DNA from: Burkholderiales bacterium
GTDB taxonomy: Bacteria; Pseudomonadota; Gammaproteobacteria; Burkholderiales; Casimicrobiaceae
Assembly: GCA_905339295.1 (NCBI GenBank)
Contig: CAJPFI010000014.1
Coordinates: forward strand, 43,198-107,197
DNA length: 64,000 bases
Direction of reading: 5' to 3'
The position numbers and the translations under genes were made by a program. How positions within the stretch are numbered: position 1 is the stretch's first letter; every line of letters begins with the position of its first letter. Under the pieces are notes generated by a model. That model was given only the letters and a program-made list of their open reading frames with translations, was not told the DNA's origin and made no database searches. Of the stretch, positions 45,180-54,169 are shown piece by piece.

Positions 45180-46358
45180 ATGGGCGAAACGCTCGAACGC
45201 GACGTGCTGATCGCCGGGGCGGGCCTGCCGGGCCTCGCGCTCGCGGTCTCGCTCGCCCGCGCCGGGCTTTCCGTGGCGATCGCAGACCGGAACGCGCTCG
45301 TGGCGCCCGAGCCCGAGCCGGAGAGTTGGGATGTCCGGGTCTACGCGATCAGTCCTGGCAGCGCGGCGTTCCTGCATTCGCTCGGCGCATGGCAGGCGCT
45401 GCCCGAGGATCGCATCTCGGCGGTCGAAGGAATGCGCATCGAAGGTGATCGCGGCGCCGTGCTCGAGTTCGACGCCTACGAGCTCTCCGAGCGCGCGCTC
45501 GCCTGGATCGTCGAGGAGCGCGCGTTGCGTGCCGCCCTGGTGGCGCAGGTCCACGAGGCGGGCGTCGACGCGGTCGCGCCGGCCGGGTTCGCCGCGCTCG
45601 AGTGGTCGCCGGCGCGCGGCACGCTCGTGCTCGACGACGGCCGCCGCGTTTCCGCGCGCCTGGTCGTCGGCGCGGATGGCGTGCGCTCATGGGTGCGGCG
45701 CGCGGCGGGCATCTCGGCCGAGCCGCGACCCTACGGGCAGTCCGCGATCGTCGCCAATTTCGCCTGCGCGCGGCCGCATGGCGGCGTCGCGTACCAGTGG
45801 TTCCGCGCCGACGGCGGCGTCCTCGCCTGGCTGCCTCTGCCCGGCGACCGGATCTCGATCGTGTGGTCCGCCCCGGATGCGCAGGCGCACACGCTCGGGC
45901 GGCTCGACCCCGACGCGCTCGCCGAGCGGGTCGCCGAGGCGGGCGGGGGCGCGCTCGGGAAGCTCGACTGCATCACGCCCTCGGCGGCGTTCCCCCTCGC
46001 GTTCCTGCGCCTGCCCGCGGTCGTCGCCCATCGGCTCGCGCTCGTGGGCGACGCGGCCCACGGGGTTCACCCGCTGGCCGGGCAGGGCGTGAATCTCGGT
46101 TTCGGCGACGCCCAGGCGCTTGCGGCGGTCGAGGCGGCCCGCGGGCCGGTCGGCGATCCCGGCGCCCCGATCCTCCTCGAACGCTACGGCCGCCGCCGCG
46201 CGGCACCGGTGATCGCGATGCAGGCCGTGACCGACGGGCTCGCCCGCCTGTTCGGATCGAATGCCCCGGGGATCGCCGCGATGCGCAACCTCGGCCTCGC
46301 GGCGGTGTCCAACTTGCCACTGCTGCGCCGTGCGCTCGCGCAACCCGCGCTCCGCTGA
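45180..46358 (+). CDS. UbiH/COQ6-family ubiquinone-biosynthesis hydroxylase
   Basis: 392-residue FAD monooxygenase. FAD loop LIAGAGLPGLALAVSLARAG (9-29), the DG motif VVGADGVRSWVR, and the second FAD motif LVGDAAHGVHPLAGQGVNLGF. These mark the UbiH/UbiF/VisC/COQ6 family that hydroxylates the quinone ring. Which ring position it acts on cannot be told. Lies between hslV and dsbC, a neighbourhood seen in betaproteobacteria. Confidence 0.92.
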   Translation: MGETLERDVLIAGAGLPGLALAVSLARAGLSVAIADRNALVAPEPEPESWDVRVYAISPGSAAFLHSLGAWQALPEDRISAVEGMRIEGDRGAVLEFDAYELSERALAWIVEERALRAALVAQVHEAGVDAVAPAGFAALEWSPARGTLVLDDGRRVSARLVVGADGVRSWVRRAAGISAEPRPYGQSAIVANFACARPHGGVAYQWFRADGGVLAWLPLPGDRISIVWSAPDAQAHTLGRLDPDALAERVAEAGGGALGKLDCITPSAAFPLAFLRLPAVVAHRLALVGDAAHGVHPLAGQGVNLGFGDAQALAAVEAARGPVGDPGAPILLERYGRRRAAPVIAMQAVTDGLARLFGSNAPGIAAMRNLGLAAVSNLPLLRRALAQPALR

Positions 46359-46404
46359 CGCCTGTCCGACGCCCTTCCCACCCTCGCCCCATTACCGGAG
46401 CGCC

Positions 46405-47205
46405 ATGATGCCTTCCCCCACCCTGTTTTCCCGCCTCGCGCGCCCCGCGCTTCCGCTCGTCGTCGCGGCGTTCGCCGCCGGGGCCGTCTCGGCGCAGTCC
46501 GCCGCGCCCGCACCGCCGGCCGATGTCGCGGCGGTCCAGAAGGCGCTCGCCGAGCGCTTCCCCGGCGCCGAGATCCGCAGCGTGACCCGGACGAACTACC
46601 TGGGCGGCCTCTACGAGGTGCACTTCGACGACCGGCTCGTCTACACCGACGCGAAGGTGAATCACCTGCTCGTCGGCAACGTCTACGACGCGGCGACGAA
46701 GATGAACCTGAGCGAGGAGCGCCTGCGCAAGCTCAACCGCATTGCGTGGAGCAACCTGCCGCTCGAACTCGCGATCAAGAAGGTGAAGGGCAAGGGCGAG
46801 CGCAAGCTCGTCGTCTTCTCCGATGCGGACTGCCCGTTCTGCCACCGGCTCGAGAAGGAGATGCAGGGGCTGGACAACGTCACGATCTACACGTTCCTGT
46901 TCCCGATCGACCAGCTCCATCCGGACGCGGCGCGCAAGTCGCGCCAGATCTGGTGCTCGTCCGACCGCGCGAAGGCCTGGGACGAGTTCTTCGAGTCGGG
47001 CAAGCTTCCCGACAACAAGGGCGAGTGCTCGAACCCGGTCGCCGCGACGCAGGCGCTGGGCGCGAAGCTCAAGATTCAGGCGACCCCGACCATGATCCTC
47101 GCCGACGGATCGGTGCTGCCGGGCGCGGTGCCGCTCGCGCGCCTCGAAGCCGAGATGAAGCAGGCCGAGGCCGATACCGCGAAGCCGGTGGCCGCGAAGA
47201 AGTAG
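46405..47205 (+). CDS. dsbC: Thiol:disulfide interchange protein DsbC
   Basis: 266-residue periplasmic disulfide isomerase. Signal peptide 1-30 (cleavage near VSA-QS), an N-terminal dimer domain (35-95), then a thioredoxin domain with catalytic CPFC in SDADCPFCHRL and a cis-proline loop QATPTM; a second cysteine pair (WCSS, ECSN) is structural as in DsbC. GGAG site before the ATG at 46405 (another ATG one codon on). Confidence 0.94.
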   Translation: MMPSPTLFSRLARPALPLVVAAFAAGAVSAQSAAPAPPADVAAVQKALAERFPGAEIRSVTRTNYLGGLYEVHFDDRLVYTDAKVNHLLVGNVYDAATKMNLSEERLRKLNRIAWSNLPLELAIKKVKGKGERKLVVFSDADCPFCHRLEKEMQGLDNVTIYTFLFPIDQLHPDAARKSRQIWCSSDRAKAWDEFFESGKLPDNKGECSNPVAATQALGAKLKIQATPTMILADGSVLPGAVPLARLEAEMKQAEADTAKPVAAKK

Positions 47206-47280
47206 CCGCTCGCGAGGCCGAACGCGGCGGCGCGCGTCCGCGCCGCGACAGGACGGGACATCACCGGGAGAGCACGGCGC

Positions 47281-48339
47281 ATGGCGATCATCGATTTCCT
47301 GAAGAAGCAGTTCATCGACGTCATCGAGTGGGTCGACGACTCGCGCGACACGCTGTCGTGGCGGTTTCCCGACGAGGACCGGGAGATCAAGAACGGCGCG
47401 CAACTGATCGTGCGGGAGAGCCAGATCGCGCAGTTCGTCTACCTGGGCCAGTTCGGCGACGCGTTCGGCCCGGGCAAGCACACGCTCACCACCGACAACA
47501 TCCCGATCCTGACCAACCTCAGGAGCTGGAAGTACGCGCTCGAGAGCCCGTTCAAGGCCGACGTCTACTACGTCGTCACGCGCGTGTTCACCGGCAACAA
47601 GTGGGGCACGGCGAACCCGGTGATGATGCGCGACGCGGACTTCGGCATCGTGCGGATGCGCGCCTACGGCACCTACGACTTCCGCATCGTCGACGCGCCG
47701 CGCTTCCTGAAGGAGGTGGCGGGCACCGACCACCACTTCCGGCTGGACGAGTTCGCGGACGTGATGCGCTCGCGCCTGGTGAGCGTGTTCTCGGAGGCGC
47801 TCGCGCGCTCGGGGATTCCGGCGCTCGACGTCGCGTCGCGCTACGGCGAACTCGGCGAGGCGCTGCTCCCGCTGATCAATCCGGTGCTGGCCGACAAGTA
47901 CGGCCTGCAGCTGACCTCGTTCGTCGTCGAGAACGTCTCGGTGCCGCCCGAGGTCGAGCAGGCGATCGACAAGCGCTCGTCGATGGCCGCGGTCGGCAAC
48001 CTGAACGACTACGTCAAGTTCCAGATGGCGCAGGGGATGGAGAAGGGCGGCGGCGGGGCGGGCGGCATCGCCGCCGAGATGGCGGTGGGCATGGCGATGG
48101 CGCAGCAGATGATGAGCCAGACCGGCGGGCTCATGGCGCAGTCGACGCCCGGCGTGAAGGCGCCTGCGGCGGCGACGGCGCTGCCCGAGCTGATGACGCC
48201 GGGCCAGGTCGCGCAGGCGCTCGGCGTCACGGAGGCGGACGTGCTCGCGAGCCTCGAGTCCGGCGACATCAAGGGCAAGAAGATCGGGATGCAGTGGCGC
48301 GTCACGCGCGCCGCGGTCGACGCGTTCCTGCACTCATGA
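47281..48339 (+). CDS. SPFH-domain protein with C-terminal excisionase-like helix-turn-helix
   Basis: 352 residues. Residues 1-260 resemble the YdjI-type SPFH/'virion core' group (start MAIIDFLKKQFIDVIEW, GAQLIVRESQIAQFVYLGQF). Middle is a Gly/Met-rich linker (265-300). Residues 304-352 (LMTPGQVAQALGVTEADVLASLESG and on) match the MerR/excisionase-like helix-turn-helix fold. Relatives usually end in a zinc ribbon or GYF-type domain, so this ending is unusual. Forms an operon with the next two genes (ATGA overlap with DUF4019). Likely a membrane-associated stress scaffold; the HTH may bind protein instead of DNA. Confidence 0.82.
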   Translation: MAIIDFLKKQFIDVIEWVDDSRDTLSWRFPDEDREIKNGAQLIVRESQIAQFVYLGQFGDAFGPGKHTLTTDNIPILTNLRSWKYALESPFKADVYYVVTRVFTGNKWGTANPVMMRDADFGIVRMRAYGTYDFRIVDAPRFLKEVAGTDHHFRLDEFADVMRSRLVSVFSEALARSGIPALDVASRYGELGEALLPLINPVLADKYGLQLTSFVVENVSVPPEVEQAIDKRSSMAAVGNLNDYVKFQMAQGMEKGGGGAGGIAAEMAVGMAMAQQMMSQTGGLMAQSTPGVKAPAAATALPELMTPGQVAQALGVTEADVLASLESGDIKGKKIGMQWRVTRAAVDAFLHS

Positions 48340-48761
48340 GCGCCCGCGCCGGACGCCGGGCCGCGCTCGCGGCGCTCCTGGCGTGGGCGCTCGCGCCGGC
48401 GGCGCAGGCGCAGGATCCGCGCGCGTCGCAGGCGCAGGAACAGGCGCGCGGATGGCTCGCGTTCGTCGACCGGCTCGACGCCGACGGGAGTTACCGCGCC
48501 GCCGGCGCCAAATTCCGCGAGGCGCTCACGCCGGATCGCTGGCGAGCCGCGTTGACCCGCGTGCGCAGGCCGTTCGACGAGACCCAGCAGCGCGCCGTGC
48601 AGTCGACAAAGCTCGTGCGGAAGGTGCCGGGACAGCCGGAGGGCGACTACGCGCTCGTGGGATTCCGGACCTCGTGGGCGAAGAAGGCCGTCGGCCGCGA
48701 GCTCGTGACGCTGGAGCACGAGGGCGGGCGCTGGCGGGTGATCGGCTACGTGATCCAATGA
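48336..48761 (+). CDS. DUF4019 exported protein
   Basis: 141-residue protein with a signal peptide (1-26, cleavage near AQA-QD) and one DUF4019 domain (QAQEQARGWLAFVDRLDADGSYRAA to GGRWRVIGYVIQ). Family function unknown; members are small secreted alpha-beta proteins. ATG overlaps the SPFH stop. An envelope location fits a link to the SPFH and zinc-ribbon neighbours. Confidence 0.85.
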   Translation: MSARAGRRAALAALLAWALAPAAQAQDPRASQAQEQARGWLAFVDRLDADGSYRAAGAKFREALTPDRWRAALTRVRRPFDETQQRAVQSTKLVRKVPGQPEGDYALVGFRTSWAKKAVGRELVTLEHEGGRWRVIGYVIQ

Positions 48762-48792
48762 TCGCGTCGGGGCGAAGGGCGCGGAGGGGCAT

Positions 48793-49911
48793 GTGAGCAA
48801 CGCGGAGGCGCCGCGGGCGTCGTCCGCGGAGGCCATGGCGCTTGCCAGGTTCGCCTGCCCCGCGTGCGGGGGCGAGGCGAACTGGCACCCGGGCAGGCAG
48901 AAGCTCGTCTGTCCGTTCTGCGGGACCGAGTCGCCTGCGCCGGCGGATGTCGCGGGCGCGGCGAAGGAGCGAGACCTCGCTTCGGCGCTCGCCGCGTTCG
49001 ACCCCGCGCACGCGGGCTGGGCGGCGGCGAAGCGGCAGGTGCGTTGCGCAAGCTGCCGCGCGATCTCGGTGCTCGATCCCGCGCGCCAGGCGCAGAACTG
49101 CGAGTTCTGCGGATCCGCGCAGCTCCTGCCCTACGACGAGACCGCGCCGGCGTATCGGCCTGAAAGCATTCTGCCGTTCCGCATCACCGGGAGCGATGCG
49201 CGCGATCGCCTGCGCGCGTGGTTCGGCAGGCTGTGGCTCGCGCCGGGGTCGCTCAAGCGCCGCGCGCTCACCGACACGGTGCACGGCGTGTACGTGCCGT
49301 ACTGGACGTTCGACGCGCGCGTCGAGGCCGACTGGACCGCCGAGGCCGGCCACTACTACTACACGACCGAGTCGTCCTACGACAACGGTCGGCTGCGCAC
49401 GCGCCAGGTGCGCCACGTGCGCTGGGTGCCCGCGTCGGGGCACGTCGCGCATTTCTTCGACGACGACCTCGTGTGCGCGTCGATCGGCATCCATCCGGGG
49501 CTCGTGCGCGGCATCGAGCCGTTCCCGACCGGCGAGCTCCGGGCCTACGACGCCGGGTACGTCGCGGGGTGGGTCGTCGAGCGCTACCAGATCGACCTCG
49601 CCGCGGCGGCGGAGCGCGCCCGTGCGGCGATGCACTCGCAGCTCGAGGCGCTTTGCGCGAAGCAGGTTCCCGGCGACACGCATCGCAACCTCGCCGTGCG
49701 CGCCGACTGGTCGGGTCAGACCTACAAGCACGTCCTCGCGCCCGTGTGGCTCCTGTCGTACGACTACGGCCGCCGCGCGTTCCAGTGCGCGATCAACGGC
49801 GTGACCGGGAAGGTCGCCGGCGAGTACCCGAGGAGCCCCTGGAAGATCGCGCTGGTCGTCCTCGCGGTCGTCGTGCTCGTGATCCTGTTCGGCGCGCTTT
49901 CGGGTCGCTAG
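48793..49911 (+). CDS. Double zinc-ribbon membrane protein (YdjG-like)
   Basis: 372 residues with two zinc ribbons: CPACGG and CPFCGT (near 22-45), then CASC and CEFCGS (near 85-110). A long middle part begins PESILPFRITGSDARDRLRAWFGRLW, typical of proteins often mis-named replication factor Y; one C-terminal helix (KIALVVLAVVVLVILFGALSG) anchors it. GTG start 48793 behind a GGAGG site. With the SPFH gene it resembles Bacillus ydjG-ydjI, where such proteins place PspA at the membrane. No PspA gene is in the window. Confidence 0.82.
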   Translation: MSNAEAPRASSAEAMALARFACPACGGEANWHPGRQKLVCPFCGTESPAPADVAGAAKERDLASALAAFDPAHAGWAAAKRQVRCASCRAISVLDPARQAQNCEFCGSAQLLPYDETAPAYRPESILPFRITGSDARDRLRAWFGRLWLAPGSLKRRALTDTVHGVYVPYWTFDARVEADWTAEAGHYYYTTESSYDNGRLRTRQVRHVRWVPASGHVAHFFDDDLVCASIGIHPGLVRGIEPFPTGELRAYDAGYVAGWVVERYQIDLAAAAERARAAMHSQLEALCAKQVPGDTHRNLAVRADWSGQTYKHVLAPVWLLSYDYGRRAFQCAINGVTGKVAGEYPRSPWKIALVVLAVVVLVILFGALSGR

Positions 49912-50124
49912 TGCCGGGCGGGTGCCGCGGTCGCCGCCGGGGGCCGACCGCGCGTATCCTTGTCGTCGCCCGCGGCGGGAGCGGGCGACTTCCCGGACGC
50001 AACGCAGGTTTCCAGCCGTGACATCGACGATGCAGGACATCCGCGGGATCCGGCACGACGCTCGCCCGGACGCCTCCGGCCGGGGGCGCCGTCGATCCGG
50101 ACGCGGGCCGGGCCCGGAGGATCG

Positions 50125-50868
50125 ATGCGCTGCGTGATCGTCACCGGCGTGTCGCGGGGGCTGGGCGCGGCGCTCGCCCGTGCGCTGCTCGACCATGGCG
50201 TGACCGTGCTGGGCGTGGGCCGATCGTCGGCCGCCGGGCTCGGGGGCGACCGTTATCGTTTCGCATCGTGCGACCTCGCCGACGTCGCCGGCATCGACGC
50301 GGCGCTCGCGCCCGCGTTCGGCTCGCTGGCCGGACTGGCGCCCCGCTTCGCCTGCCTCGTCAACAACGCCGCGACGGCCGAGCCGGTCGGGCTCGTGCCG
50401 ATGCTCGACGGCGAATCGATCGCCCGCTCGCTCGCGGTCAACCTTTCCGCGCCGATCGCCCTTTGCGCGCTGTTCCTGCGCGCGTTCGCCGATCCCGCGG
50501 TCGAGCGGCGCATCGTCAACGTGTCGTCCGGCGCGGCGCGCTCCGCGATCGCCGGCGCGAGCCTCTATTGCACCGCGAAGGCCGGCCTCGAGATGCTGAC
50601 GCGCGTGCTCGCGGCCGAGAACCACGACCCGGGCTTCCGCGCGGTATCGCTGCGGCCGGGCGTGATCGACACGGACATGCAGGCGACGATGCGCGGGCAG
50701 ACCGAGACCAGCCTGCCCGGGGTGGCGATGTTCCGGCGCTTCCTCGCCGACGGCCGGCTCGCGACGCCGGAAGACGCCGCCGAACGCATCGTCGATCGCG
50801 TCGTGCTGGGCGATCCCGCGAATGGCGCGACCTACGCGTGGCCCGACCTCGATCGCGCGATCGAGTGA
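50125..50868 (+). CDS. Short-chain dehydrogenase/reductase
   Basis: 247-residue SDR. NAD(P) loop VTGVSRGLGAALA (6-18), NNAAT motif at about 93, active-site Ser-Tyr-Lys (NVSSGAAR, then LYCTAKAGLEML with Tyr-x3-Lys). Resembles sepiapterin-reductase-like and benzil-reductase-like SDRs. GGAGG site just before ATG 50125. REP cluster G follows its stop by 10 bases. Confidence 0.88.
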   Translation: MRCVIVTGVSRGLGAALARALLDHGVTVLGVGRSSAAGLGGDRYRFASCDLADVAGIDAALAPAFGSLAGLAPRFACLVNNAATAEPVGLVPMLDGESIARSLAVNLSAPIALCALFLRAFADPAVERRIVNVSSGAARSAIAGASLYCTAKAGLEMLTRVLAAENHDPGFRAVSLRPGVIDTDMQATMRGQTETSLPGVAMFRRFLADGRLATPEDAAERIVDRVVLGDPANGATYAWPDLDRAIE

Positions 50869-50878
50869 CGATGCCGAT

Positions 50879-51008
50879 GTCGGGCTGAAGCCCGACCCAC
50901 AAGTTCAAGTTCAGGCTGAAGCCCGACCCACAAGTTCGCGCAGCGCCGCCAGCCTGGAAGGAATCCGGACGCAGGACTCCGCTGCGGTGGATCGGGCTTC
51001 AGCCCGAC
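50879..51008. repeat. REP-like cluster G (two direct, one inverted)
   Basis: Direct copies 50879-50900 and 50910-50931 follow the SDR gene. The second has a mismatched left arm (TTCAGGC). The inverted copy 50987-51008 contains the stop codon of the minus-strand HAD gene. Confidence 0.88.
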
Positions 51009-51643
51009 AGCAGCGCCGCCAGCTCGGCCGGCGTGCCGACGCGCGCATCGGCGGCCGCGAGCTCCTCGGCCGAGCCGTAGCCCCACAGCACGCCGACCGA
51101 CCGTGCGCCGTTCGCGCGCGCCGCGCGGATGTCGTGGCTGCGATCGCCGATCATCGTCGCGCGCGCCGCGTCGATGCGCTCGGTCGCCGCGAGATGCGCG
51201 AGCAGCCTCGCCTTGTCGTCGAAGCGTCCGGCGAGATCCGCGCCGTAGACACCGGCCAGGTGCTCCGACAGCCCGAACAGCGTCACGATACGTCGTGCGT
51301 AGACTTCCGGTTTCGACGTGCACAGGTAGAGCGGCCGAGGCGTCGCCGCGAGCGAACCCATCATCTCGGGAATGCCGTCGTAGACGACGTTCTCGCGCCA
51401 GCCGAGGTCCGCGAAGCGCTCGCGGTAGTGCGCGATCGCGTCCTCGATCACCGAGGCGTCGTCGGTGCGGAGGAGCGTCGCGAACGACGAGCGCAGCGGC
51501 GGCCCGACGCAGCGCCGCAGCGTCGCCTCGTCCGGGACGTCCGCGCCGAGGCGCTCGAGCGCGTGGCGGATCGAACGGGCGATGCCGACGAAGTTATCGG
51601 TCAACGTGCCGTCGAGGTCGAACAGGAGGGCGGCTTCGCTCAC
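50999..51643 (-). CDS. HAD-superfamily hydrolase, phosphoglycolate phosphatase-like
   Basis: 214 residues with HAD motifs LLFDLDGTLTD (nucleophile), CTSKPEVYA, and MIGDRSHDIRAARANG. The cap domain is the four-helix type of Gph-like enzymes. Substrate uncertain. Ends Leu-Ser-Gly-TGA inside the inverted REP copy. Downstream of the lipoprotein gene (19-base gap) and of an acetyltransferase on the minus strand. Confidence 0.88.
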   Translation of the reverse strand: MSEAALLFDLDGTLTDNFVGIARSIRHALERLGADVPDEATLRRCVGPPLRSSFATLLRTDDASVIEDAIAHYRERFADLGWRENVVYDGIPEMMGSLAATPRPLYLCTSKPEVYARRIVTLFGLSEHLAGVYGADLAGRFDDKARLLAHLAATERIDAARATMIGDRSHDIRAARANGARSVGVLWGYGSAEELAAADARVGTPAELAALLSG

Positions 51644-51662
51644 CGGTGAGCCTCCGCGGCGC

Positions 51663-52034
51663 TCAGCGCTCGCCCCTGAGAGGCTGAACGCGGTACGAGA
51701 TCACCGCGCCGCCGGGGCCGGCCTCCCACATCGCGCAGTAGTCGTGCGCGACGGCCGCGCGGTAGACGCCGGCATCGCCGACGCTCGCGTCGCGCGTGAC
51801 CGGGAGCACGACGCTCGGTCCGTCGTGGTAGTGCAGGTTGAAGGCGACCGGCGCGCGGGACGCGAAGCGCCAGTCGAGACGGTCGCCGGCGGCAAGCTTC
51901 ACGCACGCCTCGTGGATCGCGTAAGGCGCGATGGCGAGCGCCTCGGCGGATTGCACGGCATCGGGATCCGGCGCCGTCGTCGCGCACCCGGCGGAGGCCA
52001 GGGCGAGCGCCAGCGCGACCGTGCGGCGCGTCAT
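51663..52034 (-). CDS. Small lipoprotein, unknown function
   Basis: 123 residues with a lipoprotein signal (lipobox ASAGC, Cys17). The mature part is beta-rich with HYHDGPSVVLP and Cys/His residues; no family recognised. The ATG at 52034 overlaps the stop of the acetyltransferase gene (52031-52033), so the two are coupled. Probably envelope-located. Confidence 0.75.
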   Translation of the reverse strand: MTRRTVALALALASAGCATTAPDPDAVQSAEALAIAPYAIHEACVKLAAGDRLDWRFASRAPVAFNLHYHDGPSVVLPVTRDASVGDAGVYRAAVAHDYCAMWEAGPGGAVISYRVQPLRGER

Positions 52035-52600
52035 CGCCCGCCTCCTTTCCTGCGGCGCTTCAGCGCGCGCCAGTCCTCCGCGAGCATCGCGAAGCGCAGG
52101 TGGTCGCGCCAGCGCCCGGCGATCTTGATGTAGCGCCGCGAGTAGCCCTCCCGCGTGAAGCCGACACGGGTGACGAGCGCGATCGAACGGCGGTTGGTCG
52201 GCTGCACGTTCGCCTCGACGCGATGGAGCCCGAGCCTCGCGTACGCGTGGTCGAGCGCGAGGGCGAACGCCTCGGTCATGTAGCCGAGGCCGGCGTGCGG
52301 CGCGAACGCGTAGTAGCCGAGGTAGGCGTTGCGGAACGGGCCGCGGACGATGTTGCTGAAGTTGAACACGCCGATGAGCGCGCCGTCGTCCCCGCGGACC
52401 GCGACGAGCCCGATGTTCGCCGCCGATGCCCCGGCCGCGCCGTAGCGCTTGACGTACGCGCGATACTCGGCCGGCGTCGACGGCGCCTGCACCCAGTTCC
52501 CGTGCAGGCGGCGGCTCGCCCTCGCGGCGGCGAGGAAGGACGCCGCGTCCGCCGCGGTCGGAAGCCTGAGGGCGACGCGGGCGGCGGGGCGGGTAGGCAT
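52031..52600 (-). CDS. RimJ/RimL-type N-acetyltransferase
   Basis: 189-residue GNAT protein. Domain landmarks: ALRLPTAADAASFLAA start, a YLGYYAFAPHAGLGYMTEAFALAL acetyl-CoA loop, and LHRVEANVQPTNRRSIALVTRVGFTREGYSR, all typical of the RimJ group. Substrate, ribosomal protein or small molecule, unknown. Divergent from the ferredoxin reductase gene with a 32-base spacer. Confidence 0.87.
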   Translation of the reverse strand: MPTRPAARVALRLPTAADAASFLAAARASRRLHGNWVQAPSTPAEYRAYVKRYGAAGASAANIGLVAVRGDDGALIGVFNFSNIVRGPFRNAYLGYYAFAPHAGLGYMTEAFALALDHAYARLGLHRVEANVQPTNRRSIALVTRVGFTREGYSRRYIKIAGRWRDHLRFAMLAEDWRALKRRRKGGGR

Positions 52601-52632
52601 AATCGCGATCTTACCGTCCCGCGAACATTTCC

Positions 52633-53388
52633 ATGTCCCAGTGGCTCCAGGGCCGCGTCGCCGCGCGCCGCGCGTGGACCGACACGCTTCATTCGGTCGA
52701 GGTCGACACCACCGGGCTTGCGTTCACGGCAGGCCAGTTTGCCCGGCTCGCGTTGCCCGCGCCGCCCGGCGACAAGGAGCCGATGATCGGGCGCCCGTAC
52801 TCGTTCGTGAATCCGCCGCACGCGCCGCGGCACGAATTCTATTTCAACGTGGTGCCGGGCGGACCGCTGTCGCCTCGTCTCGCGGCGCTCGAGCCCGGCG
52901 ATCCGCTGTGGCTCGGCCCGCGCGCGAACGGCTTCTTCTGCGTTTCCGAGGTGCCGCAGGCCGACGCGCTGTGGTGCCTCGCGACCGGCACCGGCCTGGG
53001 CCCGTTCCTGTCGATCCTGCGCACGGCGGAGCCGTGGGAGAAGTTCGAGCGCGTCGTGCTGGTCCACGCCGTGCGACACGCGTCCGCGTTGAGCTACGGC
53101 GACACGATCGCCGGCATCGCTCGCGAGCACGCGGGTGCGTTCGCCTTCGTGCCGGTCGTGAGCCGGGAAGCGCACGCCGGAGCGCTGGCGGGCCGCATCC
53201 CGGCGCTGATCGCGGACGGGCGCCTCGAGGCGCGCGCCGGCGTGCCGCTCACGGCGGACAACGCGCACGCGATGCTGTGCGGCAACCCGGCAATGGTCGA
53301 CGACGTGCAGGCGACGCTGGCGACGCGCGGGATGCGCCGGCACCGGCGGAAGGAGCCGGGGCACGTCACGGTCGAAACCTATTGGTAG
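52633..53388 (+). CDS. fpr: Ferredoxin--NADP(+) reductase
   Basis: 251-residue FAD protein. FAD motif IGRPYSFVNPP (RxYS), NADP motif CLATGTGLGPFLSIL, and C-terminal aromatic end HVTVETYW, the typical bacterial Fpr ending. It passes electrons between NADPH and ferredoxin or flavodoxin, often in oxidative-stress response. Start ATG 52633. Confidence 0.94.
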   Translation: MSQWLQGRVAARRAWTDTLHSVEVDTTGLAFTAGQFARLALPAPPGDKEPMIGRPYSFVNPPHAPRHEFYFNVVPGGPLSPRLAALEPGDPLWLGPRANGFFCVSEVPQADALWCLATGTGLGPFLSILRTAEPWEKFERVVLVHAVRHASALSYGDTIAGIAREHAGAFAFVPVVSREAHAGALAGRIPALIADGRLEARAGVPLTADNAHAMLCGNPAMVDDVQATLATRGMRRHRRKEPGHVTVETYW

Positions 53389-53941
53389 CCGTTCCGGGGC
53401 GGCGACGACGCGTGCGTGTCCGGCGTGCTCGCCCTTCGGGGACAGGCATGACTCTGCCTGGTGCGCGGAGCTTCGCCGGGCGACGATCCCGGCATGCCAT
53501 CGGCCACCCGGCACCGGCGGGCATGCCCCCGACGAGGCGTTCGACGACGACGGGCGCCGCATTGCCCGCCGTGGGCGCTGACGCCCCGGGCCCGCGACGC
53601 TGCGCGCACGACGGGGTTGCCCAGCCGGGGCGGCGGTCCAACCGCAGGCGCGCGAGCGCGACGGCGTGTCCTCGTCGAGGAGCCGGAGATGAAGGGTTCG
53701 CGATCCGCCCTCCCGTTCGGGCTCGCGCTGTCGTGCGCGAGCGCGGCCCCCCCGCGAGGGAAGCGCGCGCAGCGCGCAACGGGGGATGTCGATCACGACG
53801 CCGCGCGTGAGGAATTCGGTAACGTCCGGTGAATGCGCGGACTCCGTGGCGATGCGTTTCACGGGGCCGGCCGTACTCAGGCACGAATGCGCGAAGCGCC
53901 GGCCCACCCATCACCTGGCCAGCCCCATGCGCGATTCCGCC
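53389..53941. other. Gene-free stretch after fpr
   Basis: 553 bases without a credible frame. A GC-rich fragment near 53749-53792 (CCCCCC...GAAGCGCGCGCAGCGCGC...CGGGGG) is related to the 56-bp repeat at 17688. Otherwise nothing was recognised. Confidence 0.55.
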
Positions 53942-54169
53942 TCAACGCGAGCGCGCCGTCGTGACATAGCGGGTGATCAGCGCAATCTGTCGTCGCTTGA
54001 TTTCCTCGGCCACCTGCGCGTCCGGGTGACCCACGGGGTTCTCCGAGCCGCGTCCGAGCGCCCGGTTGGCGCGACTCGACGCGGAACGGATCACGGTCTC
54101 GTCCGAGGGCTCGACCTTTGCGCCCGCGCCGACCGCGCGAAATGCCGGAAATCCGTTGAACCAGCCCAT
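53942..54169 (-). CDS. Small hypothetical protein with strong ribosome site
   Basis: 75 residues, MGWFNGFPAFRAVGAGAKVEPSDETV and on, ending EEIKRRQIALITRYVTTARSR. An AAGGAG site sits 7 bases before the ATG at 54169, and third codon positions are G or C in most codons, both supporting a real gene. No family is recognised. The C-terminal basic helix may bind nucleic acid or membrane (inference only). It stands alone in a 1.9-kb gap. Confidence 0.6.
   Translation of the reverse strand: MGWFNGFPAFRAVGAGAKVEPSDETVIRSASSRANRALGRGSENPVGHPDAQVAEEIKRRQIALITRYVTTARSR

Noticed and set aside
45973..48333. 786-residue minus-strand open frame
   Set aside because: Antisense of the UbiH-type, dsbC and SPFH genes; no recognisable motif.
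53461..53832. 123-residue plus-strand ORF after fpr
   Set aside because: Arginine- and proline-rich translation, no ribosome site, and it runs through a repeat fragment.
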